Assembly: GCA_003575245.1 (NCBI GenBank)
Contig: NMQN01000816.1
Coordinates: forward strand, 1 to 12,429
Reading direction: 5' to 3'
Origin: Candidatus Atribacteria bacterium 1244-E10-H5-B2
GTDB lineage: Bacteria; Atribacterota; JS1; SB-45; 34-128
DNA: 12,429 bases
The translations under genes were made by a program, and so were the position numbers. The notes below the pieces were generated by a model. That model was not told where the DNA came from and searched no databases. It worked only from the letters and a program-made list of their open reading frames with translations. The first letter of the stretch is position 1, and each line of letters opens with the position of its first letter. Below, one piece after another: positions 1 through 6,196 of this stretch.

Positions 1-2
1 AA

Positions 3-131
3 ACAATTCTATGGATCATAATTGCCCTCTTAGTTATAGTGGCAATTCATAATTTCGTAGAGATAAAACGGAATAAGAACATTATACAAATTATTTCCGA
101 TACTCAAAGTTATATAGTGGAGCTCTTATAA
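3..131 (+). CDS. 3' end of a small membrane protein (partial)
   Basis: The reading frame is open from the window edge and ends with TAA at 129-131, giving 42 residues. It starts with a hydrophobic stretch (ILWIIIALLVIVAI) followed by a charged tail rich in K, N and Q, which looks like the last membrane segment and cytoplasmic tail of a membrane protein. The beginning lies outside the window, so neither length nor family can be judged. The next small gene starts 21 bases downstream on the same strand with its own strong ribosome site, so the two may be co-transcribed. No family is recognised. An accidental open frame is possible, but the hydrophobic-then-charged pattern and the operon-like spacing favour a real gene. 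Confidence 0.45.
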   Translation, partial: TILWIIIALLVIVAIHNFVEIKRNKNIIQIISDTQSYIVELL

Positions 132-152
132 AATAATGGAAGGAGGATTAAG

Positions 153-323
153 ATGATAACTCCGTGGCTTTTAGGACTAATGGGTTCAATCGCTAGAATG
201 ATAATTACAGTTATTTATATTTGTACTCACGACTATACGAAAGATGAATTGACTATCATTAATAACGCGCGGACTAAAGAAAACAGGAAAGAAAAAATAG
301 ATGATTTTTTATTAAAGCCTTGA
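153..323 (+). CDS. small membrane peptide, unknown function (56 aa)
   Basis: ATG at 153 follows a strong Shine-Dalgarno AAGGAGG (140-146) by six bases, the best evidence that this short gene is translated. The product begins MITPWLLGLMGSIARM, continues into one hydrophobic segment (about residues 4-24), and ends in a hydrophilic, Lys/Asn-rich tail (about 30-56). This predicts a single-pass membrane peptide with a soluble C-terminal half. It lies 21 bases after the end of another small membrane-protein gene. I do not recognise the family. Small single-pass peptides of this kind can be complex subunits, holin-like or toxin-like proteins, but nothing in the sequence decides between these. Confidence 0.5.
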   Translation: MITPWLLGLMGSIARMIITVIYICTHDYTKDELTIINNARTKENRKEKIDDFLLKP

Positions 324-424
324 GTTTTTTTAAACGATGTTGGAGCGTGGTAATTTTTTTGATGATAATTTACTCTATTATTATTATTTGGATAGTGCGG
401 TTATATTTGAAGTTACGGGAGGGT

Positions 425-452
425 TTGACATCCTTCTAAAAATAAGTATAAT
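425..452 (+). promoter_or_regulatory. consensus sigma-70-type promoter
   Basis: TTGACA at 425-430 and TATAAT at 447-452 are both perfect matches to the vegetative -35 and -10 hexamers, separated by 16 bases. Transcription would start near 459-461, immediately before a locally GC-rich structured stretch and about 170 bases before the XRE-type regulator. It is the best promoter I could see in the window. Between 324 and 424 I see no convincing gene or site. Confidence 0.75.
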
Positions 453-459
453 AAAAATA

Positions 460-616
460 AGAAGGAACGAGCCCGCTATTATCACCGGACCGAGATAAGC
501 GGACCCGAACAGAGCCGAAGTCCTTGTTTTCCTTGAGCTCTTGATTTATTATATCACATAAAGGATAAAAAACAATAAGGGGCTTGGCTTCTGTCAGAAG
601 TTAGGCCTTCTTTATT
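460..616 (+). promoter_or_regulatory. structured 5' leader or small RNA candidate upstream of the regulator
   Basis: Downstream of the consensus promoter, roughly 470-525 is strikingly richer in G and C than its surroundings, which in AT-rich genomes often marks structured RNA. Hairpins can be drawn directly. CCGCT (473-477) pairs with AGCGG (498-502), extended by TATC (480-483) with GATA (494-497). AGAGC (511-515) pairs with GCTCT (537-541), with an inner AAG/CTT pairing. A long stem lies at 579-609. No T-box, known riboswitch core or tRNA fold is recognised. The stretch could be a regulatory leader of the XRE gene or a free RNA of about 150 nt ending near 616. The structure is drawn by eye; no folding energy was computed. 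Confidence 0.35.
579..616 (+). terminator. terminator- or attenuator-like hairpin in the leader
   Basis: The arm 579-591 can pair over 13 positions with 597-609 (five G-U pairs included) around the loop TGTCA, and is followed by CTTTATT. It ends one base before the AGGAGG ribosome site (617-622) of the regulator. That position suits either transcription attenuation or occlusion of ribosome binding. The T-run is imperfect, so termination may be only partial. Confidence 0.4.
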
Positions 617-633
617 AGGAGGCGAGAGAAAAA

Positions 634-888
634 GTGATAACCAATCCGATCAAAAAGAGGAGAGGAAAGAAGGGGTTAACCCAGGTGGATCTGGCTCTCA
701 TGGTAGGAATTTCTCAGATGTATATTTCTCACTTTGAGACTGGGGGACTTATCCCTTCCAAAAGCCATATTAAAAAGATTAGTAAAATTCTGGGCATCAG
801 TCCGGAAACTTTAAATAAGGAACTGCATCAATTTTATGAAGCCAGGAGGAAAGAGTTAGAGAAGAAGATGGAGAAGGGACAAAAATAA
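634..888 (+). CDS. XRE/Cro-type helix-turn-helix transcriptional regulator
   Basis: The 84-residue product is essentially one HTH_3 (XRE) DNA-binding domain (about residues 5-60). The motif reads LTQVDLALMVGISQMYISHFETG, shown here in overlapping parts: LTQVDLALMVGIS (helix-turn) and QMYISHFETG (recognition helix and following turn). After it come the usual LxKISKILGIS helix and a charged C-terminal helix rich in E and K. There is no ligand or peptidase domain, so it resembles a stand-alone small repressor or activator of Cro type. The start is GTG at 634, preceded by AGGAGG (617-622) with eleven bases between. Upstream lie a consensus promoter and a structured leader. It is the only regulator in the window, so control of the downstream transport and catabolic genes is possible, but its targets are unknown. 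Confidence 0.85.
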   Translation: MITNPIKKRRGKKGLTQVDLALMVGISQMYISHFETGGLIPSKSHIKKISKILGISPETLNKELHQFYEARRKELEKKMEKGQK

Positions 889-923
889 TGCCTAAATATA
901 AATGTAGAGAATAAGGCATTTTT
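887..923 (+). terminator. weak terminator-like hairpin after the XRE gene
   Basis: AATGCCT (887-893) pairs perfectly with AGGCATT (914-920) and is followed by TTT. The loop is 20 bases and the stem only seven pairs, so this is a weak candidate for ending the regulator transcript. Its position directly at the stop codon is right for one. Confidence 0.4.
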
Positions 924-988
924 AATATATCTAAATAGAGGAAGTAAATTCCGAATACTTAATTATTAAATAATAGGGGAGGTGATTT

Positions 989-1006
989 ATGAGAAAAAGT
1001 CAATAA
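989..1006 (+). other. five-codon mini-ORF with a near-perfect ribosome site
   Basis: GGAGGTGAT (978-986), an extended match to the 16S anti-Shine-Dalgarno, is followed six bases after GGAGG by ATG AGA AAA AGT CAA TAA. Read through the stop, the same frame continues with few stops to 1105, rich in Lys, Arg and Glu. It may therefore be the ruin of a short gene, or a genuine leader peptide ahead of tctC. Another SD-like AAGGAAGGAGG near 1021-1032 has no start codon. Apart from this mini-ORF and the weak hairpin at its start, the stretch 889-1147 shows no gene. Confidence 0.3.
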
Positions 1007-1091
1007 AAATTCATAGATATAAGGAAGGAGGAAAAGAGAAGTAGTCGATTAATTTAGGATAAAAAGGCAAGCATAAAGGGAAGATTGAGCT

Positions 1092-1119
1092 TTGCTGGAA
1101 AGTAAAATTAATTTATAGT
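1092..1119 (+). promoter_or_regulatory. possible promoter for the tct operon (weak)
   Basis: TTGCTG (1092-1097) and TATAGT (1114-1119) lie 16 bases apart and would start transcription only a few bases before the AAGGAGG site of tctC. The -35 is a partial match, and in AT-rich DNA such pairs arise by chance, so confidence is low. Confidence 0.22.
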
Positions 1120-1147
1120 TAATTATTAAAAGGAGGTTTAGTTCGCA

Positions 1148-2119
1148 ATGAAGAAAACTTGGTTAACAGGGTTGTGTTTGGTTATTGTGATTCTATTTTC
1201 ATTTTCAATGAATCTTGTTTGGGCTGCTGAATTTCCTACCAAAACTATTACCATTATTTGTCCACATGGCGCTGGAGGAGGAACAGATGCTTTAAGTAGA
1301 ATTCTTGCTAAAGTGGGAGAACCAATTTTTAATCAAACAATTATCGTTATCAATCGACCAGGAGCAGCAGGTGCAGTGGGTATGACAGAGGGCTATTTAC
1401 AAAAACCTGATGGCTATACAGTCACTTTGGCTACCGTAGAATTAATCTTACATCCACTCATGGGGACAGTCCCCTGGAAACCCGATGTATTTAAAGCAGC
1501 AATGTTAGTGAATTCTGATCCCTCTGCAGTGACGGTTCAAGCAAAAAGTCCTTGGAATAGTTTAGAGGATTTAGTAAATGATGCGAAAAAGAGGCCTAGA
1601 GAAATTAAGATTGGAGTGTCAAGTCCTGGCACCATATGGCATCTTGGAGCAGCTGCTTTAGAAGAAAAAACAGGTTCGGAATTTAATCTAATTCCCTATC
1701 CAGGAGGAGCTGCACCAGCAGTTAAAGACCTTCTAGGAGGCCATGTTGATGTAGTGACTTGTAGTCCCGCTGAAGTTGGAGCTCATGTAGATGCAGGTAC
1801 ATTAAGGATTTTGGCAGTTATGAGTTCTAAAAGAGATGCAAAATTCAAAGATGTCCCCACACTTAAAGAATTAGGTTATGATGTGGAATTGGGAACTTGG
1901 CGGGCTATCGTGGTGCCTAAAGATACTCCTGATGAGATTGTAGATAGTCTACATCAAGGCTTTAAAAAGGTAATGGAAGAGGAAGAGTTTTTACAATTTA
2001 TGAAAAACATGGGATTGGGAATTGATTATCGCGGTCCATCTGATTTTGGTAAAATGTTAGTAGAACAAGAAAAACTTTTTGCTCCATTGTTAGAGAAATA
2101 CGGATTGTTAAAGAAATAA
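1148..2119 (+). CDS. tctC: TTT-family periplasmic solute-binding protein TctC (Bug type)
   Basis: This 323-residue exported receptor delivers a carboxylate to the TctAB permease. A signal peptide is clear: MKKTW, a hydrophobic core to about residue 25, and an AxA-like cleavage site near residue 26 (VWA|AE). Mature-protein motifs typical of the TctC/Bug family follow in order. These are PHGAGGGTDALSR (about 39-51), INRPGAAGAVG (about 68-78), LIPYPGGAAPAVKDLLGGHVD in the middle, and a C-terminal DVPTLKELGYD stretch. Length is normal for the family. A strong AAGGAGG (1130-1136) precedes the ATG, though eleven bases away. tctB and tctA follow, making a complete transporter. Bug receptors bind citrate, other di- and tricarboxylates, amino acids and aromatic acids, so sequence alone does not give the ligand. 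The next-door sugar-acid enzymes suggest an organic or sugar acid. A hairpin follows the stop codon. Confidence 0.92.
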   Translation: MKKTWLTGLCLVIVILFSFSMNLVWAAEFPTKTITIICPHGAGGGTDALSRILAKVGEPIFNQTIIVINRPGAAGAVGMTEGYLQKPDGYTVTLATVELILHPLMGTVPWKPDVFKAAMLVNSDPSAVTVQAKSPWNSLEDLVNDAKKRPREIKIGVSSPGTIWHLGAAALEEKTGSEFNLIPYPGGAAPAVKDLLGGHVDVVTCSPAEVGAHVDAGTLRILAVMSSKRDAKFKDVPTLKELGYDVELGTWRAIVVPKDTPDEIVDSLHQGFKKVMEEEEFLQFMKNMGLGIDYRGPSDFGKMLVEQEKLFAPLLEKYGLLKK

Positions 2120-2127
2120 CAAGAGGA

Positions 2128-2170
2128 TGTATATGCCCCCATCGCTTATTTTTTGGTGGGGGTATATACA
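2128..2170 (+). promoter_or_regulatory. 14-bp stem-loop between tctC and tctB
   Basis: TGTATATGCCCCCA (2128-2141) pairs over all 14 positions (one G-U) with TGGGGGTATATACA (2157-2170) around a 15-base loop. No T-run follows the 3' arm, so it does not look like a full terminator. A likely role is protecting the 3' end of the tctC message or partly reducing read-through, so that more receptor than permease is made. Its 3' arm ends 12 bases before the tctB GTG. Confidence 0.65.
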
Positions 2171-2182
2171 CATTAATTAAAA

Positions 2183-2638
2183 GTGAAAAAAGATGATATT
2201 TTATCAGGTTGTATTTTAATAGCTATAAGTATCTATTTTTTAAGGGAGTCAAATTCTTTACCACCAAGTAGTCTTGGAATACCAGGATCAGCATTTTTTC
2301 CCCGCTTGGTTTGCTTTGCTTTCGTTATTTTTGGAGGTATTTTTATTATCCGTTCCTTTAAAAAGGGAGAAGCAGAAAGAAAGATAACTTTAATTTTAAA
2401 ACAGGATTTAATAAGGGTCTTGGCGGTTATTTTGCTTTGTGGAATTTATATCTTTTCTATACCATTTTTAGGATTTATACTTACTTCAATTTTATTTATT
2501 GTTTTTCTTATGTTTATATTTCAGGTTAAAAGAATCGGAATAATCATTTTATGGGGTTTTCTTGTCACCCTGATTATTTATTTTATTTTTAAAATTCTTT
2601 TAAAGGTTCCACTACCGGCAGGAATGTTTTTTAGTTGA
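2183..2638 (+). CDS. tctB: TTT-family small membrane subunit TctB
   Basis: The 151-residue, very hydrophobic protein has about four to five membrane segments (roughly 6-22, 40-58, 76-95, 95-114 and 118-140) and a short charged cytoplasmic loop near 58-75. The N-terminal pattern, a first helix followed by a loop containing SxxFFPRLV, and the PLPAG near the C-terminus are typical of the TctB family. It is the small permease subunit that works with TctA in the membrane. The start is GTG at 2183. No Shine-Dalgarno is visible apart from G-rich bases locked in the upstream hairpin, which suggests weak or hairpin-dependent translation. Assignment rests on family pattern plus its position between tctC and tctA. 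Confidence 0.85.
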   Translation: MKKDDILSGCILIAISIYFLRESNSLPPSSLGIPGSAFFPRLVCFAFVIFGGIFIIRSFKKGEAERKITLILKQDLIRVLAVILLCGIYIFSIPFLGFILTSILFIVFLMFIFQVKRIGIIILWGFLVTLIIYFIFKILLKVPLPAGMFFS

Positions 2639-2672
2639 AGATAAAATTTTTCAAGGGAAGAATTAATAGAAA

Positions 2673-4172
2673 ATGAATTTATTAATCAAAGGATTACTTT
2701 ATATACTGACTCCTAAAGTGTTATTTTTGAATTTTATTGGAGTCGGAGCAGGGATCGTAGTAGGGGCTCTTCCAGGTCTTACTGCGACGATGGCTGTAGC
2801 TATTTTAGTTCCTTTGAGTTTTGGTATGAATCCAGTCAGTGCTTTTGCTCTCTTATTAGGAATATATGTAGGAGCTGTTTATGGAGGTAGTATACCCGCT
2901 ATTTTGATTAAGACTCCAGGGACCCCTGCTGCTTGTGCCACGATATTTGATGGATATCCTTTATGTCAAAAAGGAAAAGCTGGAACTACCTTAGCTTGGG
3001 CTACTATTAGCTCTGCGATAGGAGGGTGTATTGGAGTTCTATTTCTAGTATCCCTCTCTCCCTTAATAACTAAATTTGCTCTTAGCTTCAGTGCACCAGA
3101 ATATTTTGGCTTAGCTGTATTTGGATTAACCGTTATAATTTCTATTTCGGGGGAAGATTTAATTAAAGGATTGGTAGCCGGATTTTTAGGTATTTTGATT
3201 TCTACCATTGGACTGGATCCGATTAGAGGAATTCCTCGATTTACCTTTAATCAAATTTATTTATTAGGTGGAATTCCGCTTATCTCTGCACTCATTGGCT
3301 TATTTGCTGTATCAGAAGTTTTGTCCAATACAGAGAAAATTTTTCAAAAAGTTCATATAATAAAACAGAAGATAAAAATAACTTTGCCCAAATGGAGTGA
3401 AATAAAACATAATGGAGGGTTAATTATAAGATCTGGAATTATTGGTACATTTATCGGTGCACTTCCAGGGGCAGGAGCGGATATCGCAGCTTTCGTAGCC
3501 TATAATGATGCAAAACGAAACTCTAAGATTCCTGAGAGATTTGGAAAGGGGGCTATCGAAGGGGTCATCTCAGCAGAAGCTGCCAATAATGCTGTGACAG
3601 GAGGAGCAATGATTCCACTTCTTAGTTTAGCTATCCCGGGTGATGCCGTGACTGCTGTATTGTTGGGTGCACTTATGATTCATGGACTTCGACCCGGACC
3701 TTTATTGTTGACTGAAAACCCTGAGATAGTTTATAGTTTTTTTGCAAGTTTATTTATGGCAAATGTATTTCTTATTTTTTTGGGTTTGTTAGGGGCTCGA
3801 TATTTTGTTAAAGTTCTATATCTTTCTAAGAAGCTATTAATGCCTATAATTCTCATTCTTTGTATTGTTGGCTCTTACGCTGTATCCAACAATTTGTTTG
3901 ATGTAAAGCTTACATTAATATTTGGTATCTTAGGCTATGCTATGCAAAAACTTAATTTTCCTATTGCACCTGTGGTACTGGGAATTGTACTGGGACCTAT
4001 TGCAGAAGTTTCTATGCGGCAAGCACTAATAATGTCCCATGGAAATTATGCTATTTTTTTTATCCGTCCGATTAGTGTTATCTTATTAATTTTAGCTGTT
4101 GCCTGTTTATATATCTCTTTCAAACAAAGGAAAAGCAAAAAAAAGGTTATTTCTGCAAGTCAAGATCACTAA
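2673..4172 (+). CDS. tctA: TTT-family large permease subunit TctA
   Basis: At 499 residues it has the usual TctA length, with about ten to twelve hydrophobic segments. The two most conserved family regions are present and intact. The first is GALPGLTATMAVAILVP (about 31-47) with YGGSIPAILIKTPGTPAA (about 70-87). Its internal repeat counterpart is GTFIGALPGAGADIAAFVAYN near residues 257-276. These glycine/proline-rich re-entrant stretches form the transport path in this ion-coupled secondary transporter. A weak AAGGGAAG (2653-2660) lies upstream of the ATG. It follows tctB by 34 bases and closes the tctCBA operon. Only a repeat-containing AT-rich gap of 91 bases separates it from the aldolase, so read-through into the catabolic genes is likely. 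Confidence 0.95.
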   Translation: MNLLIKGLLYILTPKVLFLNFIGVGAGIVVGALPGLTATMAVAILVPLSFGMNPVSAFALLLGIYVGAVYGGSIPAILIKTPGTPAACATIFDGYPLCQKGKAGTTLAWATISSAIGGCIGVLFLVSLSPLITKFALSFSAPEYFGLAVFGLTVIISISGEDLIKGLVAGFLGILISTIGLDPIRGIPRFTFNQIYLLGGIPLISALIGLFAVSEVLSNTEKIFQKVHIIKQKIKITLPKWSEIKHNGGLIIRSGIIGTFIGALPGAGADIAAFVAYNDAKRNSKIPERFGKGAIEGVISAEAANNAVTGGAMIPLLSLAIPGDAVTAVLLGALMIHGLRPGPLLLTENPEIVYSFFASLFMANVFLIFLGLLGARYFVKVLYLSKKLLMPIILILCIVGSYAVSNNLFDVKLTLIFGILGYAMQKLNFPIAPVVLGIVLGPIAEVSMRQALIMSHGNYAIFFIRPISVILLILAVACLYISFKQRKSKKKVISASQDH

Positions 4173-4176
4173 AATA

Positions 4177-4200
4177 TTTAAAAATAAATTTAAAAATAAA
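4177..4200 (+). repeat. two perfect tandem copies of a 12-bp unit
   Basis: TTTAAAAATAAA occurs at 4177-4188 and again at 4189-4200, in the gap between tctA and the aldolase. The surrounding bases are almost pure A and T. It may be only low-complexity DNA; no operator symmetry is seen. Confidence 0.45.
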
Positions 4201-4263
4201 GAGTTTAATATAAAATTAATAAAATATTTTTGACAATACTTTTTTAAGAGAAGGGAGAAAAAA

Positions 4264-5145
4264 ATGAAAAAGATGTTTGGAGTCGTTCCTCCCCTGGTGA
4301 CTGCTTTTAAAGAAAATGGGGAATTAGATGAGAACGCACAAGAAGTAATAGTTAATTTTTTAAAGGAGAGAGTATATGGTTTATTTGTCTGTGGATCTTA
4401 TGGAAGTGGACCTTTGATGAATGTAGAGGAGAGGAAAAAAGTCTTTGAGATTACTGCAAAGGAGGTTAATGGTAAAATACCAATAATAGCTCATGTTGGA
4501 ACAACCAATTTAAGAGATTCAATAATTCTTGCCCAACATGCAGAAAAATATGGAGCTGATAGAGTCACTGCTGTTCCTCCTTATTATTATCACCATAATG
4601 AAGAAAGTATATTATGTTATTTTTCAGGATTAGTAAAAGCCGTTAAAATACCTGTATATGTATACAATAATCCAAAAACTGTTGGCTACAATATAAATGA
4701 CCAATTAATTTTAAAATTAATCGATATTGGAGCAAAGGGCATAAAAGATAGTTCTTTTGACATAATGATGTTTGCAAATTATTTAAGAAAAACTCCAGAA
4801 GATTTCGATGTAGTTCTTGGAACGGAAGCAATGTGGCTGTCAGCGGTTGCTTTAGGTGCACAAGCCTTTATACCAGGGTTGGGGAATGCTTTTCCGGAAA
4901 TTTGTGTTGATTTATTTAAAACTGGAATAGACGGTGATATTGTTAAATGCAGAGAAATTCAAAAAAAAGTAAATGCTTTGAGAGATCTGATGTACTCAGT
5001 GGGTTCTACTGTGGTGGCAGTTTATAATATGCTTGAGTTTAGAGGAATTGTAAAAACATATCCTAGGAATCCTTTTATCCAAATGAAACCTGATGAAAAG
5101 AATAAATTTAAGGACAAATTAATAGAGTCCGGTATTTTGGAGTGA
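4264..5145 (+). CDS. DHDPS/N-acetylneuraminate-lyase family class I aldolase
   Basis: This 293-residue TIM-barrel lyase belongs to the family of DapA, NanA and 2-keto-3-deoxygluconate aldolases, which use a lysine Schiff base to make or break pyruvate-containing 2-keto acids. The Schiff-base lysine is K161 in KGIKDSS, and the catalytic tyrosine is Y134 in VYVYNNPKTVGY. The barrel motif AHVGTTN (about 76-82) is also present. The pyruvate-binding loop, usually GTTGE or GSTGE, reads GSYGSG (44-49), with Tyr for the second Thr and no Glu, so substrate handling may differ from DapA. AAGGGAG (4251-4257) lies six bases before ATG. The kinase gene starts eight bases after its stop. The dgoK-like neighbour favours cleavage of a 2-keto-3-deoxy sugar acid over lysine biosynthesis. 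Confidence 0.88.
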   Translation: MKKMFGVVPPLVTAFKENGELDENAQEVIVNFLKERVYGLFVCGSYGSGPLMNVEERKKVFEITAKEVNGKIPIIAHVGTTNLRDSIILAQHAEKYGADRVTAVPPYYYHHNEESILCYFSGLVKAVKIPVYVYNNPKTVGYNINDQLILKLIDIGAKGIKDSSFDIMMFANYLRKTPEDFDVVLGTEAMWLSAVALGAQAFIPGLGNAFPEICVDLFKTGIDGDIVKCREIQKKVNALRDLMYSVGSTVVAVYNMLEFRGIVKTYPRNPFIQMKPDEKNKFKDKLIESGILE

Positions 5146-5153
5146 TGATATAA

Positions 5154-6191
5154 ATGTATTTTGCGGTTATTGATTGTGGTACTACTAATTCTCGAGTTTA
5201 CATTGTTAATGGGAAAAAAGAAATTGCAGGGAAGGCTGCTAAAAAAGTGGGGGTCAGAGATACGGCAATACAGGGATCGAATGATGTTTTGAAGGTAGGA
5301 TTAAAAGAAACTTTTTTAGAAGCTGTTCAGGATGCTGGCCTAAAATTACCTAATATAAATTTTGCTATCTCTTCAGGTATGATAACTTCAGAGATTGGAT
5401 TATTAGAAATACCGCATCTTTGGGCTCCGACATCAATAGACGATCTTGCTCGAAATATCAAAGAAGTAAGAGATGTAAATATATTTCCTTTAGACCTACC
5501 TGTATTTTTTATTAGAGGGATAAAAAATTATTTTCCCAAAAATGCAACTTATAAAGATATTCGGAAAATCGATTTTATGAGGGGAGAAGAAACCCAAATA
5601 GCGGGGCTGTTGTCATTATATCCTGATTTTCCACCACCTTTTATTGTAATAATTTTAAGTTCACATACTAAATATATATTTGTTACAGAGAATAGAAAAA
5701 TTTCTGGGTGCTTAACTACTTTGAGTGGTCAAATTTACGAAGCGCTTAAAAAACAAACTAATGTTGGAAAATCAATTGTTGGGACTGGGGAGAAAGATAA
5801 TAATTATCTTGATACTAATATATTAGATATTGCTTATGACGTAATCAAAAATGTTGGTTTTCTCCGGTCATTGATTATGCCCAGATTTATGGAAGTTTTA
5901 TTAAAAACGAAATGGTATGAACGTGAATTATTTGTTAATTCAGCTATAACAGCCGAAGATTTAAAAGTAGTAAACGATTTTAAATTATTAAATTTTTCAT
6001 TATCAAATAGTAATTTTATATTGGTAGGAAATAAAAATAGATGTGAAATTTTAAATTATATGCTTAAGGAATATTGCGGAGCGAAAAATAAAATAAAAAT
6101 GATTTATAAAAAAGAAGATGTAGATAAATTAGTCATAGAAGGAGCTATTTCGATCACTGAAAAAGCAGGATACTTTAAGGGGGACATGTAG
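5154..6191 (+). CDS. dgoK: 2-keto-3-deoxy-galactonokinase family kinase (DgoK-like)
   Basis: This 345-residue ASKHA-fold sugar kinase would phosphorylate a 2-keto-3-deoxy sugar acid with ATP. The nucleotide-binding phosphate-1 motif is DCGTTNSR (7-14). Further DgoK landmarks follow in order: SSGMITSEIGLLEIPHLWAP (73-92), DFMRGEETQIAGLL (140-153), ILSSHTKYIFV (167-177) in place of the usual LPGTHSKW, and LTTLSGQIYEAL (187-198). The C-terminal half, with the adenosine-binding region, is present and of normal length. Its GGAG ribosome site overlaps the end of the aldolase gene, so translation is probably coupled. In the De Ley-Doudoroff galactonate route the kinase acts before a KDPGal aldolase. 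Here the partner is a DHDPS-type aldolase, so the exact substrate is open. Confidence 0.85.
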   Translation: MYFAVIDCGTTNSRVYIVNGKKEIAGKAAKKVGVRDTAIQGSNDVLKVGLKETFLEAVQDAGLKLPNINFAISSGMITSEIGLLEIPHLWAPTSIDDLARNIKEVRDVNIFPLDLPVFFIRGIKNYFPKNATYKDIRKIDFMRGEETQIAGLLSLYPDFPPPFIVIILSSHTKYIFVTENRKISGCLTTLSGQIYEALKKQTNVGKSIVGTGEKDNNYLDTNILDIAYDVIKNVGFLRSLIMPRFMEVLLKTKWYERELFVNSAITAEDLKVVNDFKLLNFSLSNSNFILVGNKNRCEILNYMLKEYCGAKNKIKMIYKKEDVDKLVIEGAISITEKAGYFKGDM

Positions 6192-6196
6192 CAATA

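Noticed and set aside
362..439. A 25-codon hydrophobic peptide ORF (MIIYSIIII...)
   Set aside because: It has no Shine-Dalgarno at useful distance, and the consensus -35 box lies inside it. AT-rich DNA gives such hydrophobic frames easily.
337..498. A 53-codon ORF starting ATG at 337
   Set aside because: It has no ribosome site and overlaps the consensus promoter and the GC-rich leader; the peptide has no recognisable pattern.
4230..4235. A perfect TTGACA before the aldolase gene
   Set aside because: No -10 element lies 15-19 bases downstream; that position is occupied by the ribosome site, so it is not a usable promoter.
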